From Candidatus Melainabacteria bacterium (lineage in GTDB: Bacteria; Cyanobacteriota; Vampirovibrionia; Obscuribacterales; Obscuribacteraceae): a stretch of 64,000 nt of DNA. The notes under the pieces were generated by a model that did not search any database, had not been told where the DNA came from, and worked only from the letters and a program-made list of their open reading frames with translations. Where the stretch lies: NCBI GenBank assembly GCA_003242885.1, contig QKMZ01000005.1, forward strand, positions 186,001 through 250,000. The letters run 5' to 3'. How positions within the stretch are numbered: the first letter of the stretch is position 1; each line of letters starts with the position of its first letter. The position numbers and the translations under genes are program-made. Below are positions 1 to 10,686 of the stretch, piece after piece.

Positions 1-8
1 CAAGAGCC

Positions 9-719
9 TTACTGAAAGTTGTGGCGCTGCTGCCGTGTCAGAGACTGCCCGGGCGGGACGATCGCAAGCCCGGGCTCCTTTGTATCGCCCCAAATTATGG
101 CGTTGACGTATGGGATTTTGTTTTGGCGCAACTGTGCATCCATTGCATCCACCATGGCAATGTTTTGCTCTGCTTTGGTTTCGGGTCTAAAGGTCGACCC
201 TGCGCCGATCATGACACCGGCCATCGCTGACTGCAGATTCATCCATTCGGGTTGCGTGAGGTCGATATTGCCGCCTTTGCGTTTCATCGTGTCGCTCATA
301 ATGTCGGCTAGCTGTTTGCCTACTTGCTCTGGAGTTGCAGCAGGATTTGCCACCAGGCTGTCGCCAATGCGTCCCATTGCTTTGAACGTTTCGCGATCGA
401 ACTGGTAAACGCCCTGCATGCGCTCTTGAAACTTCGCAAAGCGCGCAGGATCATTCACTGAGTCGTTGTACAGTTTTCCAAGTCGACCAAACCCATCGAC
501 AAATTCCTGCCTGCGCTGTGCAATTGCATCAGATTGCGAGGAATTGTCCGCCACCATAAGCTTGAAGCCATCGTTTTGGACGTAAGTGTCGTTTTGCGCT
601 CCAGTGAGAGATTTGATGTCGGATAGTTTGGCGTTCACCAATCCGGCTTCTGCCGGCGCCGCCTGCCCACTTGTTGCAACAGAATTGTCTCCGGCATCAG
701 CGTGCGTTGTTATTGCCAT
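9..719 (-). CDS. Hypothetical protein, no signal peptide
   Basis: This is a 236-residue protein I do not recognise. The first 30 residues are Ala/Gly/Ser-rich and probably disordered. The rest is mostly polar and helical, with a hydrophobic stretch near residues 160-175 (LQSAMAGVMIGAG) too short and mixed to be a clear membrane segment. There is no Sec signal and no catalytic motif that I can see. An AGG lies 8 nt before the ATG. The general look (disordered N-terminus, no export signal) resembles the genes at 24-32 kb and 54.8 kb, but that is only a stylistic similarity. The frame is open and complete, ending just inside the window. Confidence 0.7.
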   Translation of the reverse strand: MAITTHADAGDNSVATSGQAAPAEAGLVNAKLSDIKSLTGAQNDTYVQNDGFKLMVADNSSQSDAIAQRRQEFVDGFGRLGKLYNDSVNDPARFAKFQERMQGVYQFDRETFKAMGRIGDSLVANPAATPEQVGKQLADIMSDTMKRKGGNIDLTQPEWMNLQSAMAGVMIGAGSTFRPETKAEQNIAMVDAMDAQLRQNKIPYVNAIIWGDTKEPGLAIVPPGQSLTRQQRHNFQ

Positions 720-1010
720 TTTTAGAACCTGAGAGGAAGGGGGGCTAAATCATCCCCGCGCCGGCGTTAGGTCGGCGTGAACAAAATATGGTTTCGAGGA
801 GATTCGTCTGAGCATAGATTCTCATCAAAAGTCATGGACGAACATACGGTATACACGAAGAGCAAATTAAACCTCAAAATCTACGCTCAAAGTCTGCACA
901 ATTCAACAGTTAAAAGCTATCGCGTCAGACCTAGAATGCTCACAACTCCGCTACTTCAACCAATATGGTTTCAGCTTTTGGTTTCACCTTCTCCAATTCG
1001 AGGGCGCAAA

Positions 1011-1739
1011 ATGAGCGAATGGCAAGGCCCCAGGACACTCTTTTCCCGTTGGCATTCGCTTTCTCGAATTCATTTATTCATAGCGTTTATGATGGTTGCA
1101 TTCTGTCCTCTCGCGCTGGTCTCGGCTCGTCCGCTGGAGTTTATACTCTCGCTTCTTTTGTGTGCACGCGTTTTTTATCTGATTGGAAAACACTTTGGAG
1201 ATTCAGCAGGAATAGCGATGGTTGGTGCGATTGGCGAAGACGAGGTTGCCGTAGCGCTCAAGCAACTGCCCTCCTCGTGGAAGGTCGAACGCAACATCTC
1301 ACTCGAAAGCGGCGGCGATATCGACTTCTTGCTTACATCGCCGCAGAACAACATTTTCCTCTTGGATGCAAAAGCACACTCTGGCATTGTTTACTATGAC
1401 GGTATGCGTCTATGTCGCAAGATTGGGAAACGAAGCGTGCCTTTCGAGAAGGATATTATGTCGCAGGTGAAGCGCCAGGCAGTTCAAATAAGAACCCAGC
1501 GGAAATTGCCTTTTGTCTCGACGGTGCTCGTTTTCACTCGCGCAGAACTACAGACTCCCAAAGAAATCGGGCTTGTAAGCGTAGTTGAGCTGGACAATCT
1601 GGTAGCGCATTTGCAAGAAAAAACAGCTATGGTGAAACCGAAGGTTATGGTCCGGAATCATCTCAAATTAATAGCGCAGCAAAGAGAACTCGCTGAATGC
1701 CCTAAAGAAGAAAACCTGCAAATTGAGATCGCGGAGTGA
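1011..1739 (+). CDS. Membrane-anchored NERD-domain protein
   Basis: A 242-residue protein with two N-terminal hydrophobic segments (about residues 21-38 and 42-61) followed by a cytoplasmic NERD (nuclease-related) domain. The domain shows GAIGEDEVAVAL, the acidic GGDIDFLL (D103, D105) and LLDAKAHSG (D119, K121), which match the D…(D/E)xK core of the restriction-endonuclease-like fold. NERD proteins are thought to process nucleic acids, but few have a known function. I chose the ATG at 1011 because GAGGG lies 6 nt upstream and the open frame before it (from 777) encodes non-conserved, unstructured sequence. A longer product starting at 777 remains possible. It stands alone between two minus-strand genes. 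Confidence 0.75.
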   Translation: MSEWQGPRTLFSRWHSLSRIHLFIAFMMVAFCPLALVSARPLEFILSLLLCARVFYLIGKHFGDSAGIAMVGAIGEDEVAVALKQLPSSWKVERNISLESGGDIDFLLTSPQNNIFLLDAKAHSGIVYYDGMRLCRKIGKRSVPFEKDIMSQVKRQAVQIRTQRKLPFVSTVLVFTRAELQTPKEIGLVSVVELDNLVAHLQEKTAMVKPKVMVRNHLKLIAQQRELAECPKEENLQIEIAE

Positions 1740-1791
1740 AAGAGATACCTGCTAGTAAATTTTGACTTCAAAGACGACTAAGCTTAAACGT

Positions 1792-2796
1792 TCACCACGT
1801 ACGAAACTCATCAGGTGCGGAAACAGGTGAAAACACTGAGCCTGTAAGATCGATCAACAATATTGGATTCTTTAGATTGTCTTTTTTTGCTCGGAATATC
1901 AAACCATTCTGCGAATACAAAAGATCTCCGTTGTGGTCCCAGTCAGCCCAATCCGTTTTCCCTAGTGCAACAAGTTCATCGCCGCTTTTTGAAAGAACGC
2001 GATATTCTTGCACCCATGGCGGTCCATCTGTTTCGTGGAAACCAAATGTAGTCATTTCCAAAACGCACTCACCATCAGGCTTAACGTGAATGTCTGGCGG
2101 ATCGAGTGTCATAAACATGTCGTACTGATTGGTCTTTCTTTTTTCCGCCTTTTTTTCTTTTATTTCCTCTTTTGCTTTGAAGAATTTTTCCGCGAAAATC
2201 TTGCCGCCTTCCAAGAATCCAAAAGTCTCTTGCAGCGCTTCTAAATCTCCAACGCCCTCAGTCAGACCGTAGAGATCAATCTCGAACTGCTCTTCTCCAA
2301 ATTGTGTCTGCGTCCAACCATCACGCTCCATGCGCATGTCCATGACTGGGCTGTCTTCTCCACTGCCGGAATTTTCCCCGCACGGTACTATTTCCACCTC
2401 TGCAGGCAGGGTAAATGTGTCAATCAGTTTCATTCTTGAAGGTGAATGGTTGAGCTGAATGCGCGTGTCGCTGTCGAATAGTCCGCCGCCGCCCCAAGCA
2501 CCCATTCCTTCCCACAGCGCAACGGCAGTCAAGTATGGAGGCTTCGAAATTGCTGTCCAGCTCGTCATTGGACCCTTGTACTTCGCGGCAAAGTAAATCA
2601 CGTACTTACCAGATGGCGATACATCAGCTCTGCGCTCATAGATGCGCCCGTTGAGCCATTGTCCATGCTCGAAGGTGTCATCTTTCAAATTCCATTTGAG
2701 CATCTGAACAAACTGCGACGGACCACGGCGGAATATCACGGCGACCGGTGCTTCGCGTGCGATGATTGCATATATGCGGGTAGAAGCTGCTGTCAT
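1792..2796 (-). CDS. Hypothetical protein, possible beta-propeller-like repeat protein
   Basis: A 334-residue protein without signal peptide or membrane segment. It contains spaced strand-like segments such as DVSPSGKYVIYFAAKYKG, VKPDGECVLEMTTFG and DWDHNGDLLYSQNGLIF, which look like blades of a WD/TolB-type propeller (G-x-Y-x-x-Y/L patterns). That fold is my inference. A Lys/Glu-rich helix (residues about 210-230) splits the middle. The start is set at the ATG at 2796 because AAGGA lies 5 nt upstream; a TTG four codons earlier is the alternative. It is convergent with the NERD gene and divergent from the PP2C gene. No function can be assigned. Confidence 0.7.
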   Translation of the reverse strand: MTAASTRIYAIIAREAPVAVIFRRGPSQFVQMLKWNLKDDTFEHGQWLNGRIYERRADVSPSGKYVIYFAAKYKGPMTSWTAISKPPYLTAVALWEGMGAWGGGGLFDSDTRIQLNHSPSRMKLIDTFTLPAEVEIVPCGENSGSGEDSPVMDMRMERDGWTQTQFGEEQFEIDLYGLTEGVGDLEALQETFGFLEGGKIFAEKFFKAKEEIKEKKAEKRKTNQYDMFMTLDPPDIHVKPDGECVLEMTTFGFHETDGPPWVQEYRVLSKSGDELVALGKTDWADWDHNGDLLYSQNGLIFRAKKDNLKNPILLIDLTGSVFSPVSAPDEFRTW

Positions 2797-2987
2797 GCGA
2801 TCCTTCAATTTCTAAGCTTGCGCTGGCTCATTCTCGCATAATTACTAGAGCGAATAATTTGGGCCGAGCATCCGTTCGCGAACTATTCGAATTACCCGAA
2901 TCCGGTAATGCAAAAAGCACCACGGCGGGCATAGAATTGAAGTGGTGTCCGGCAGTTTTTCCATCCGCAAACTGAGAGGATTCGAAA

Positions 2988-3746
2988 GTGACTAAATTTG
3001 CCTGGCAGAGTGCTGGGTTGACAAGTCGCGGGTTGGTTCGCAAGGACAACCAAGATAGCTTTTACATTAGTACCGATGGCCGAGCCTTCGTTGTTGCCGA
3101 TGGGGTTGGCGGTTATGGTGGCGGCGCGACCGCGAGCAGACTGGCCGTTGAGACTGTTGAAGAAGGATGGTACCAAGGTGCAGCCCTGGACGGCCAGCAG
3201 GTCGAAAGTTGGATGCGCGAAACCGTAACCCAAGCTAATCGACGAATTATTGCTGCCGCGCAGACCGATGCTGCGCTTGAAAATATGGGGACCACCATTG
3301 TCATGGCAGTTATTGACAAGTCTGGAAACTTGCACGTCGGCCATGCTGGCGATTCTCGTGCCGTTAGAATTCGAAATGAAGAATTCAAGATGCTGACTAT
3401 CGATCATTCGATGGTGATGGAAATGCATATTGCAGGTCAGCTTACTCTGGAACAAGCGCGTAATAACATTTACAAACACCTGATTACAAGATGTCTTGGT
3501 CATGATGAAGACGTCGAGATCGACTATTCACAAACAGAATTTCTTCCTGGCGATTGCATCGTGCTTGCATCGGATGGTTTGTCCGACGAGATGGCAGAAG
3601 ACGAAATCAACGCTGCAGTTCAAGGATGCTTTGAAGCTCAAGAAGTTTGCAAGAAGTTGATGGATACTGTTTTAGAGCGCGGTGCTCGAGACAACACAAC
3701 AATAGTGGCCGTCGTTCGCACTCCATCTGCTATTCAGTCTACATAA
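2988..3746 (+). CDS. PP2C-family Ser/Thr protein phosphatase
   Basis: A 252-residue single-domain phosphatase that should remove phosphate from Ser/Thr residues in a metal-dependent way. All the PP2C motifs are present in order: RKDNQDSF (N21-D23), VVADGVGG (metal ligand D38), GTTIVMAV, VGHAGDSRAVRI, a long flap with the DHS motif, LASDGLSDEM, and the closing RDNTTIVAV. It has no signal peptide or transmembrane helix, so it acts in the cytoplasm. The start is GTG at 2988, preceded by GAGAGGA at 8 nt. It is the only phosphatase gene seen in the window, which also holds an Hanks-type kinase (15.3 kb) and a tandem kinase (51 kb). Whether it opposes either is unknown. Confidence 0.93.
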   Translation: MTKFAWQSAGLTSRGLVRKDNQDSFYISTDGRAFVVADGVGGYGGGATASRLAVETVEEGWYQGAALDGQQVESWMRETVTQANRRIIAAAQTDAALENMGTTIVMAVIDKSGNLHVGHAGDSRAVRIRNEEFKMLTIDHSMVMEMHIAGQLTLEQARNNIYKHLITRCLGHDEDVEIDYSQTEFLPGDCIVLASDGLSDEMAEDEINAAVQGCFEAQEVCKKLMDTVLERGARDNTTIVAVVRTPSAIQST

Positions 3747-4038
3747 CCTTTCATAAGGTGGTCTGCGCATTTTGGAAATTGAGCCGAATATGAGAGCCAG
3801 ATCTTGCCCCGCCCGTGGTGGCGTTGGACTGAAATGAATTGCTGCGTATAACGTCGATCTACGCTGGAAACAACTTGTTTGCTTTTCGCGTAAAAACGTT
3901 GTTCGCTGGCTGTTGGAATGGCAACAGTCTGTCTTCTCCTTCAAATAATGCAAATCTGTGCAAATCAGACACCAAAATCGAAACTTTTTCGATTGTTCTG
4001 AGTAATGAAGATTGATGGTGTCCAGGGGATCGTATTTA
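3747..4038. other. Intergenic stretch, no feature found
   Basis: About 290 bases between the PP2C gene and the P450 operon. I see no convincing small gene, hairpin terminator or promoter pair. The operon's promoter is presumably at its right end, but no clear -10/-35 set stands out. Confidence 0.4.
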
Positions 4039-4635
4039 ATGCTAAACAAGAGAATTAACAAATCTGCCGCTGCCCGACTGGCGGTTTTTCTATCACTATT
4101 TATGCAAGCAGCTCCGGTAACGGCGGCAGAAGCTACCGAGCTTGCACCAATATTGCCGTCAGATATTGGCGTAATCAGTCGGTCTCGACTAGAGGCGGAT
4201 ACGCCCGCATCTACCTACAAGGGAGGCAGCAACAACGTTCTTTTGAATGGCGGTGTATCTGTTTTTCAACCTCATTCATTAATAGGCAAATGGAACGGAC
4301 ATATTCACAAATTTGGACGCCATCCAAAACTGAACATAACTCATTGCCAGGGCGGGCAAATCGCCGGTACGTACAAGGGCATATTTGGAACTTTTCCAGT
4401 GAACGGTCGTTATGATGAGGCAACTGGAAACATATCCATAGATGTCAATTTCTCTTCTTCGGTATTGACCAGACTAAAACGTCTGAGATCCGGACACGGA
4501 ATAATCGAAGCAAACATTCAAAATGGTCTATTGGTTGGGCAGGCATCAATTCCCGATCTCGGTCCTAAGACGGTTCGCTGGGAGGCCGTTAAGGACACGA
4601 AGGACGGCGCGGTGAATAGTGAAAAGGCAGAGTGA
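4039..4635 (+). CDS. Secreted protein of unknown function, lipocalin-like C-terminus
   Basis: A 198-residue protein with a Sec signal peptide (KRINK, then a hydrophobic run ending VTAAEA). The mature part carries GKWNGHIHKFG, GTYKGIFGTFPVNGRYD and NGLLVGQASIPD, alternating strands that look like a small beta-barrel. A lipocalin-like fold is a guess. I chose the ATG at 4039 because AGGGGA sits 10 nt upstream; a TTG at 4012 would add nine residues in front of the signal peptide. It is the first gene of a tight operon with a small membrane protein (4-nt gap) and a cytochrome P450, so it may act on or carry the P450's substrate. Confidence 0.72.
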   Translation: MLNKRINKSAAARLAVFLSLFMQAAPVTAAEATELAPILPSDIGVISRSRLEADTPASTYKGGSNNVLLNGGVSVFQPHSLIGKWNGHIHKFGRHPKLNITHCQGGQIAGTYKGIFGTFPVNGRYDEATGNISIDVNFSSSVLTRLKRLRSGHGIIEANIQNGLLVGQASIPDLGPKTVRWEAVKDTKDGAVNSEKAE

Positions 4636-4639
4636 CACA

Positions 4640-4933
4640 ATGATTCATCACAAGAAATGCTGCTGCGCGCTTTCGCGATTATTGAGAGCTCGCAGACGTG
4701 ATGGAGATTGGAAACAACACGCAGTCAACGTAACTCAAATATCGCTGACTGTTATAGCTGGCCTTCTCATCATCAAAGTGTTATTCCTGCTCGCTATTCA
4801 TTCTCTTGGACTGGACGTGCTGAAAGTTGTCGGCATGATCGCGCTCGGAAAGTTCATCTTAATACCCGCTCTAGTTGTCGGTTTTCAATTGTTCAAACCA
4901 AAAACTAGGCAATGTTCTGGAGGGAGCAAATGA
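4640..4933 (+). CDS. Small two-helix membrane protein
   Basis: About 97 residues: a Cys- and Arg-rich cytoplasmic N-terminus (KKCCCALSRLLRARRR) followed by two hydrophobic helices (ISLTVIAGLLIIKVLFLLAI and VGMIALGKFILIPALVVGFQLF) and a short basic tail. It lies between the secreted protein and the P450. Its stop overlaps the P450 start as ATGA, so the two are probably translationally coupled. An in-frame GTG at 4619, inside the previous gene, is an alternative start. No family was recognised. It could anchor or partner the P450, which itself has no membrane helix. Confidence 0.6.
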   Translation: MIHHKKCCCALSRLLRARRRDGDWKQHAVNVTQISLTVIAGLLIIKVLFLLAIHSLGLDVLKVVGMIALGKFILIPALVVGFQLFKPKTRQCSGGSK

Positions 4934-6183
4934 ATATCGTGCAAAAGGAAATAGCCGAAATCAATACTGACTTTGATCCACTAATGGATTCATCTCCTGC
5001 ATTTTTGCAGAATCCATATCCTACTCTTCATCGAATGCGAGCCAGAGGTCATCTCATCTGGAGTCAGAGAGGAAACCAGTGGCTCGTTACTTCAATGGAA
5101 GAAGCCAATCTGATTTTGAAGAGTAAGTCATTTGGCAAGGCTCTGGAAAGATGGAAGCATCCTAGTTTGATAATGCGGTTTGTTCAGAGATTTTCCGGGC
5201 GGTTCGGCCTGCAAAACATATTGAGGCAAGATCCCCCTGAGCACACGAGAGTCAGAGGATTGATAAGCAGCGCATTTGTTCCCTCAGTCGTGAGAGATCT
5301 AGAGCCACAGATAAGTGAAACTGCAGAGGCGTTAATCGATGGATTCGCAACCGCATCATCTGCTGATCTCATCTCGCAATTTGCTTTTCCGTTACCGATT
5401 ACAGTCATTGCCGATCTTCTTGGCGTATCCAAAGATGATCGTGAGCAATTCAGAAACTGGTCAACGACAATAACCGGCAGCATGCAAGGCAATGCTTGTC
5501 CTTACAAAGTTGTGAAATCTTTGAATGCGTCGTTTGAGCTTAGAAAGTATCTCCGGCAAACGGTGGCGGAAAAACTGAAAAGGCCTGATGAAAGTCTTTT
5601 GTCCCGCCTTGCTCAGGTCAGCTCCTCTGATCGAGACAAGCTAAGCGAAGAGGAATTGATTTCAAACAGCGTGTTGCTGCTGATCGCTGGACACGAGACA
5701 ACTGTAAATCTCATCGGAAACTGCATGCACTATCTGTTGCGAAACTACCAAGACTGGAAATTGCTGGTTGAGAATCCACAGCTAGTGGATGCCGCTATAG
5801 AAGAGATTTTACGATTTGATTCTCCCGTGCAAATTGTGCGCAGAATTGCCAACGAAAATGTGCGCATCGGCAAGCAGAGCATTCGCAAGGACGATGTCGT
5901 AACCATCCTGATTGGAGCATGCAATCGCGATGGCGCTTTTTTCCACGAGCCGGACAGATTTGATGTGTTTCGAGAAAATAAGAAGCACATCTCTTTCGGT
6001 GCCGGAATTCACTATTGCCTGGGGGCAGAGCTGGCAAGAACCGAAGCACGTATTGCAATAAGGGCGTTGATGAGACGGTTGCCTGATATGAAAATTGGAA
6101 ATCAGCAGAGCGTCTACAAAGGTCCGTTTGCACTGCGCGGACTGCAAAGTTTGACTATCGATCCGGGTTGTAATTCAGCCTGA
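4930..6183 (+). CDS. Cytochrome P450 monooxygenase
   Basis: A 417-residue soluble bacterial P450, normal length for the family. It binds haem and oxidises an unknown small molecule. The I-helix oxygen-activation motif AGHET is at residues 253-257, the ExxR pair at E292/R295, and the haem loop FGAGIHYCLG has its thiolate Cys at 363. HTRVRG near residue 105 is the usual C-helix haem-propionate contact. There is no N-terminal membrane anchor, so it is a class I-type enzyme needing external ferredoxin and reductase, neither of which is encoded nearby. The start at 4930 follows a strong GGAGGGAG and overlaps the upstream stop as ATGA. The substrate cannot be deduced. Confidence 0.95.
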   Translation: MNIVQKEIAEINTDFDPLMDSSPAFLQNPYPTLHRMRARGHLIWSQRGNQWLVTSMEEANLILKSKSFGKALERWKHPSLIMRFVQRFSGRFGLQNILRQDPPEHTRVRGLISSAFVPSVVRDLEPQISETAEALIDGFATASSADLISQFAFPLPITVIADLLGVSKDDREQFRNWSTTITGSMQGNACPYKVVKSLNASFELRKYLRQTVAEKLKRPDESLLSRLAQVSSSDRDKLSEEELISNSVLLLIAGHETTVNLIGNCMHYLLRNYQDWKLLVENPQLVDAAIEEILRFDSPVQIVRRIANENVRIGKQSIRKDDVVTILIGACNRDGAFFHEPDRFDVFRENKKHISFGAGIHYCLGAELARTEARIAIRALMRRLPDMKIGNQQSVYKGPFALRGLQSLTIDPGCNSA

Positions 6184-6190
6184 AAAACAA

Positions 6191-6218
6191 AAAGACCCGA
6201 GGGTTAACTCGGGTCTTT
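6191..6218. terminator. Bidirectional intrinsic terminator between P450 and 5S rRNA
   Basis: A perfect 11-bp stem (AAAGACCCGAG / CTCGGGTCTTT) with a 6-nt loop. It is followed by T-rich sequence on the plus strand and preceded by an A-rich tract, which gives a T-run on the minus strand. It can end the P450 operon and the converging rRNA transcript. Confidence 0.85.
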
Positions 6219-6224
6219 TATAAA

Positions 6225-6341
6225 TCCTGGCACCGGGCTATCTTCCCAGGCGGTCTCCCACCAAGTATTGTCGCTGCTGACCGTCTTTACCGTCGTGTTC
6301 GGGATGGGAACGGGTGTGTTCCGGTCGCTTTAGCACCAAGA
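6225..6341 (-). rRNA. rrf: 5S ribosomal RNA
   Basis: A 117-nt RNA whose ends pair (5' TCTTGGTGC with 3' GTGCCAGGA). It carries the conserved CCCATCCCGAACACG core. It lies about 145 nt downstream of the 23S gene on the same strand and just before the bidirectional terminator. Confidence 0.93.
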
Positions 6342-6417
6342 ACCTTTTAGGGTGTGAGCACCGTATGTGGTGCAATTCACACATTGATCCTTTCGGATCA
6401 AGCAGGGTTCTCTCGAA

Positions 6418-6444
6418 CCGTGCCCTGAATACTGCATATTGAGG
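6418..6444 (-). other. 23S processing stem, 3' arm
   Basis: This 27-nt stretch just after the 23S 3' end is complementary to 9557-9583 before the 23S 5' end (25 of 27 positions pair). In the precursor RNA the two arms would form the long helix typically cut by RNase III. The assignment is inferred from complementarity and position. Confidence 0.8.
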
Positions 6445-6485
6445 ATGGCATCTTTGCTGATTATCGTAATCACCAGATATTTTTA

Positions 6486-9453
<2,968 letters not shown>

Positions 9454-9556
9454 AATGTATGGTGCACTCACTGTCGAGAGTGCGCGGGCCTCAATTGCCT
9501 CGCTTACTTTGCGCCAGGACGACGCAAAGGCCACACAAATCATTGGTGGTTACGGA

Positions 9557-9583
9557 CCTCAATATGCAGTTTTCAGGGTACGG
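9557..9583 (-). other. 23S processing stem, 5' arm
   Basis: The partner arm of 6418-6444, located about 104 nt before the 23S 5' end. It pairs with only two mismatched positions over 27. It marks the likely RNase III release site of the 23S precursor. Confidence 0.8.
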
Positions 9584-9874
9584 ACCGTGATATTAGCCTC
9601 ACGGAAAGGCGGCTGAGCAATTGGCTACTGCCTTCATTGCCTCAGCGGATTTACAATATTAGCAGGTTACTCCGGACTTCGCTACGGTTATTTCTTATTT
9701 GTAGCTAAGCCGGAAGGCTCACTAACACTGCATCCACCACATCCACCACTTTTCAATGATTGATTAGCTCTGTAGAAGAGGCAGATTCAATCACTGTCTT
9801 CGTGCGCTTCTTCGATGATTTAGATCTGGTGACCTTGTTCTTTCGAACTCATCGAGTCTGCTTTCACAAACTTT
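9584..9874 (-). other. tRNA-Ala to 23S spacer
   Basis: About 290 nt of transcribed spacer between tRNA-Ala and the processing stem. It contains no second tRNA: the tRNA-Ile that usually accompanies tRNA-Ala is absent here and is encoded alone at 35.25 kb. Confidence 0.6.
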
Positions 9875-9947
9875 TGGAGGCTAGCGGAGTCGAACCGCTG
9901 ACCTTCTCCGTGCAAGGGAGACGCTCTACCAGCTGAGCCAAGCCCCC
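9875..9947 (-). tRNA. tRNA-Ala (anticodon UGC)
   Basis: A 73-nt cloverleaf with acceptor GGGGGCT / AGCCTCC, D-arm GGCTCAGCTGGTAGAGC, anticodon loop CTTGCAC (TGC) and T-arm GGTTCGACTCC. CCA is not encoded. It lies upstream of 23S on the same strand, in the place where the 16S-23S spacer tRNAs normally sit, but no 16S precedes it. Confidence 0.96.
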
Positions 9948-10038
9948 AGATTGTTCTTCATCGTGCCGCGGCGATGAGGATAAAGCTTATTCTCAGTACG
10001 GGAGCGGCTTCCCTGGTTGTTGAGAATAGACAAAAAGA

Positions 10039-10059
10039 TGCGCTCTTCAATTGAGCGTA
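10039..10059 (-). terminator. Hairpin with T-run upstream of the rRNA unit
   Basis: CGCTC / GAGCG with an added T-A and G-T pair and a 7-nt loop, followed on the minus strand by ATCTTTTTG. It could stop read-through from the histidine-kinase operon before tRNA-Ala, so the rRNA promoter should lie between it and position 9948. The stem is short, so this is tentative. Confidence 0.4.
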
Positions 10060-10380
10060 CTTTTCTATCTTACACTACATTCCAACCGATGGGGAAGTGC
10101 AAACAATCTCTTAAGTAATTCCGAAAAGGCGCACTGTGCTGTGGTCCTATAAAAGTGCTCGGACCAGAGAGCCGAAAACATTGAATTTTTGGCGCTTGAT
10201 TGCAGAAAAATTTTTGGCAAGAACGGCATAGCGGCACAGAAATTCTCCAGCCGAATGATTCACGATTGGAAACACTTTCATTTAGGCAGCAATCGTTAGT
10301 GCACTGAAATAGGCTTGTGCTGCGGCTTTTGGATGACTTGTGGGGTGCCCTGCGTTTTCAAACTGCTTATAAATGATCCG

Positions 10381-10398
10381 TTCCTCTTATAAGAGGAA
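10381..10398. promoter_or_regulatory. Perfect 18-bp palindrome
   Basis: TTCCTCTTATAAGAGGAA is an exact inverted repeat with no loop. It has no T-run, so it is more like a dimeric-regulator operator than a terminator. No clear gene begins beside it, so its target is unknown. Confidence 0.45.
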
Positions 10399-10686
10399 TG
10401 CAAACTGATTGGAATGTGGAAATGAGATACGCAGCAAACACGCAGCGGAACACTCAGAGAAATATGGATTGCATATCCACTGGATGTCATGGGGTGTGCG
10501 GGATTTTTGCATTCCTATATATAGGTATTTCGCGGGTCGACCCAATGATTTGTTGGTTTGAAATGAGTAGATGTTGTCCGGGAGCACCGCTCTATTTGAA
10601 CGAGCACGCGAGCATGGTCGATTGGAATGTATGTGATGAAAACGCGGATGCGATGCGTCCCTACAATCACTGCTGGAGTTGGGACG

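Larger units (their letters stand above)
9948..10686. other. 740-base intergenic region without 16S rRNA
   Basis: The stretch between tRNA-Ala and the histidine kinase holds a weak terminator hairpin (10039-10059) and a perfect 18-bp palindrome (10381-10398). No 16S rRNA sequence is present. One open frame from 10398 (107 codons, Cys-rich) lacks coding character and a spaced ribosome-binding site, so I do not call it. Confidence 0.6.

Noticed and set aside
9948..10686. Hidden 16S rRNA or second spacer tRNA
   Set aside because: No 16S landmark or tRNA fold is present on either strand.
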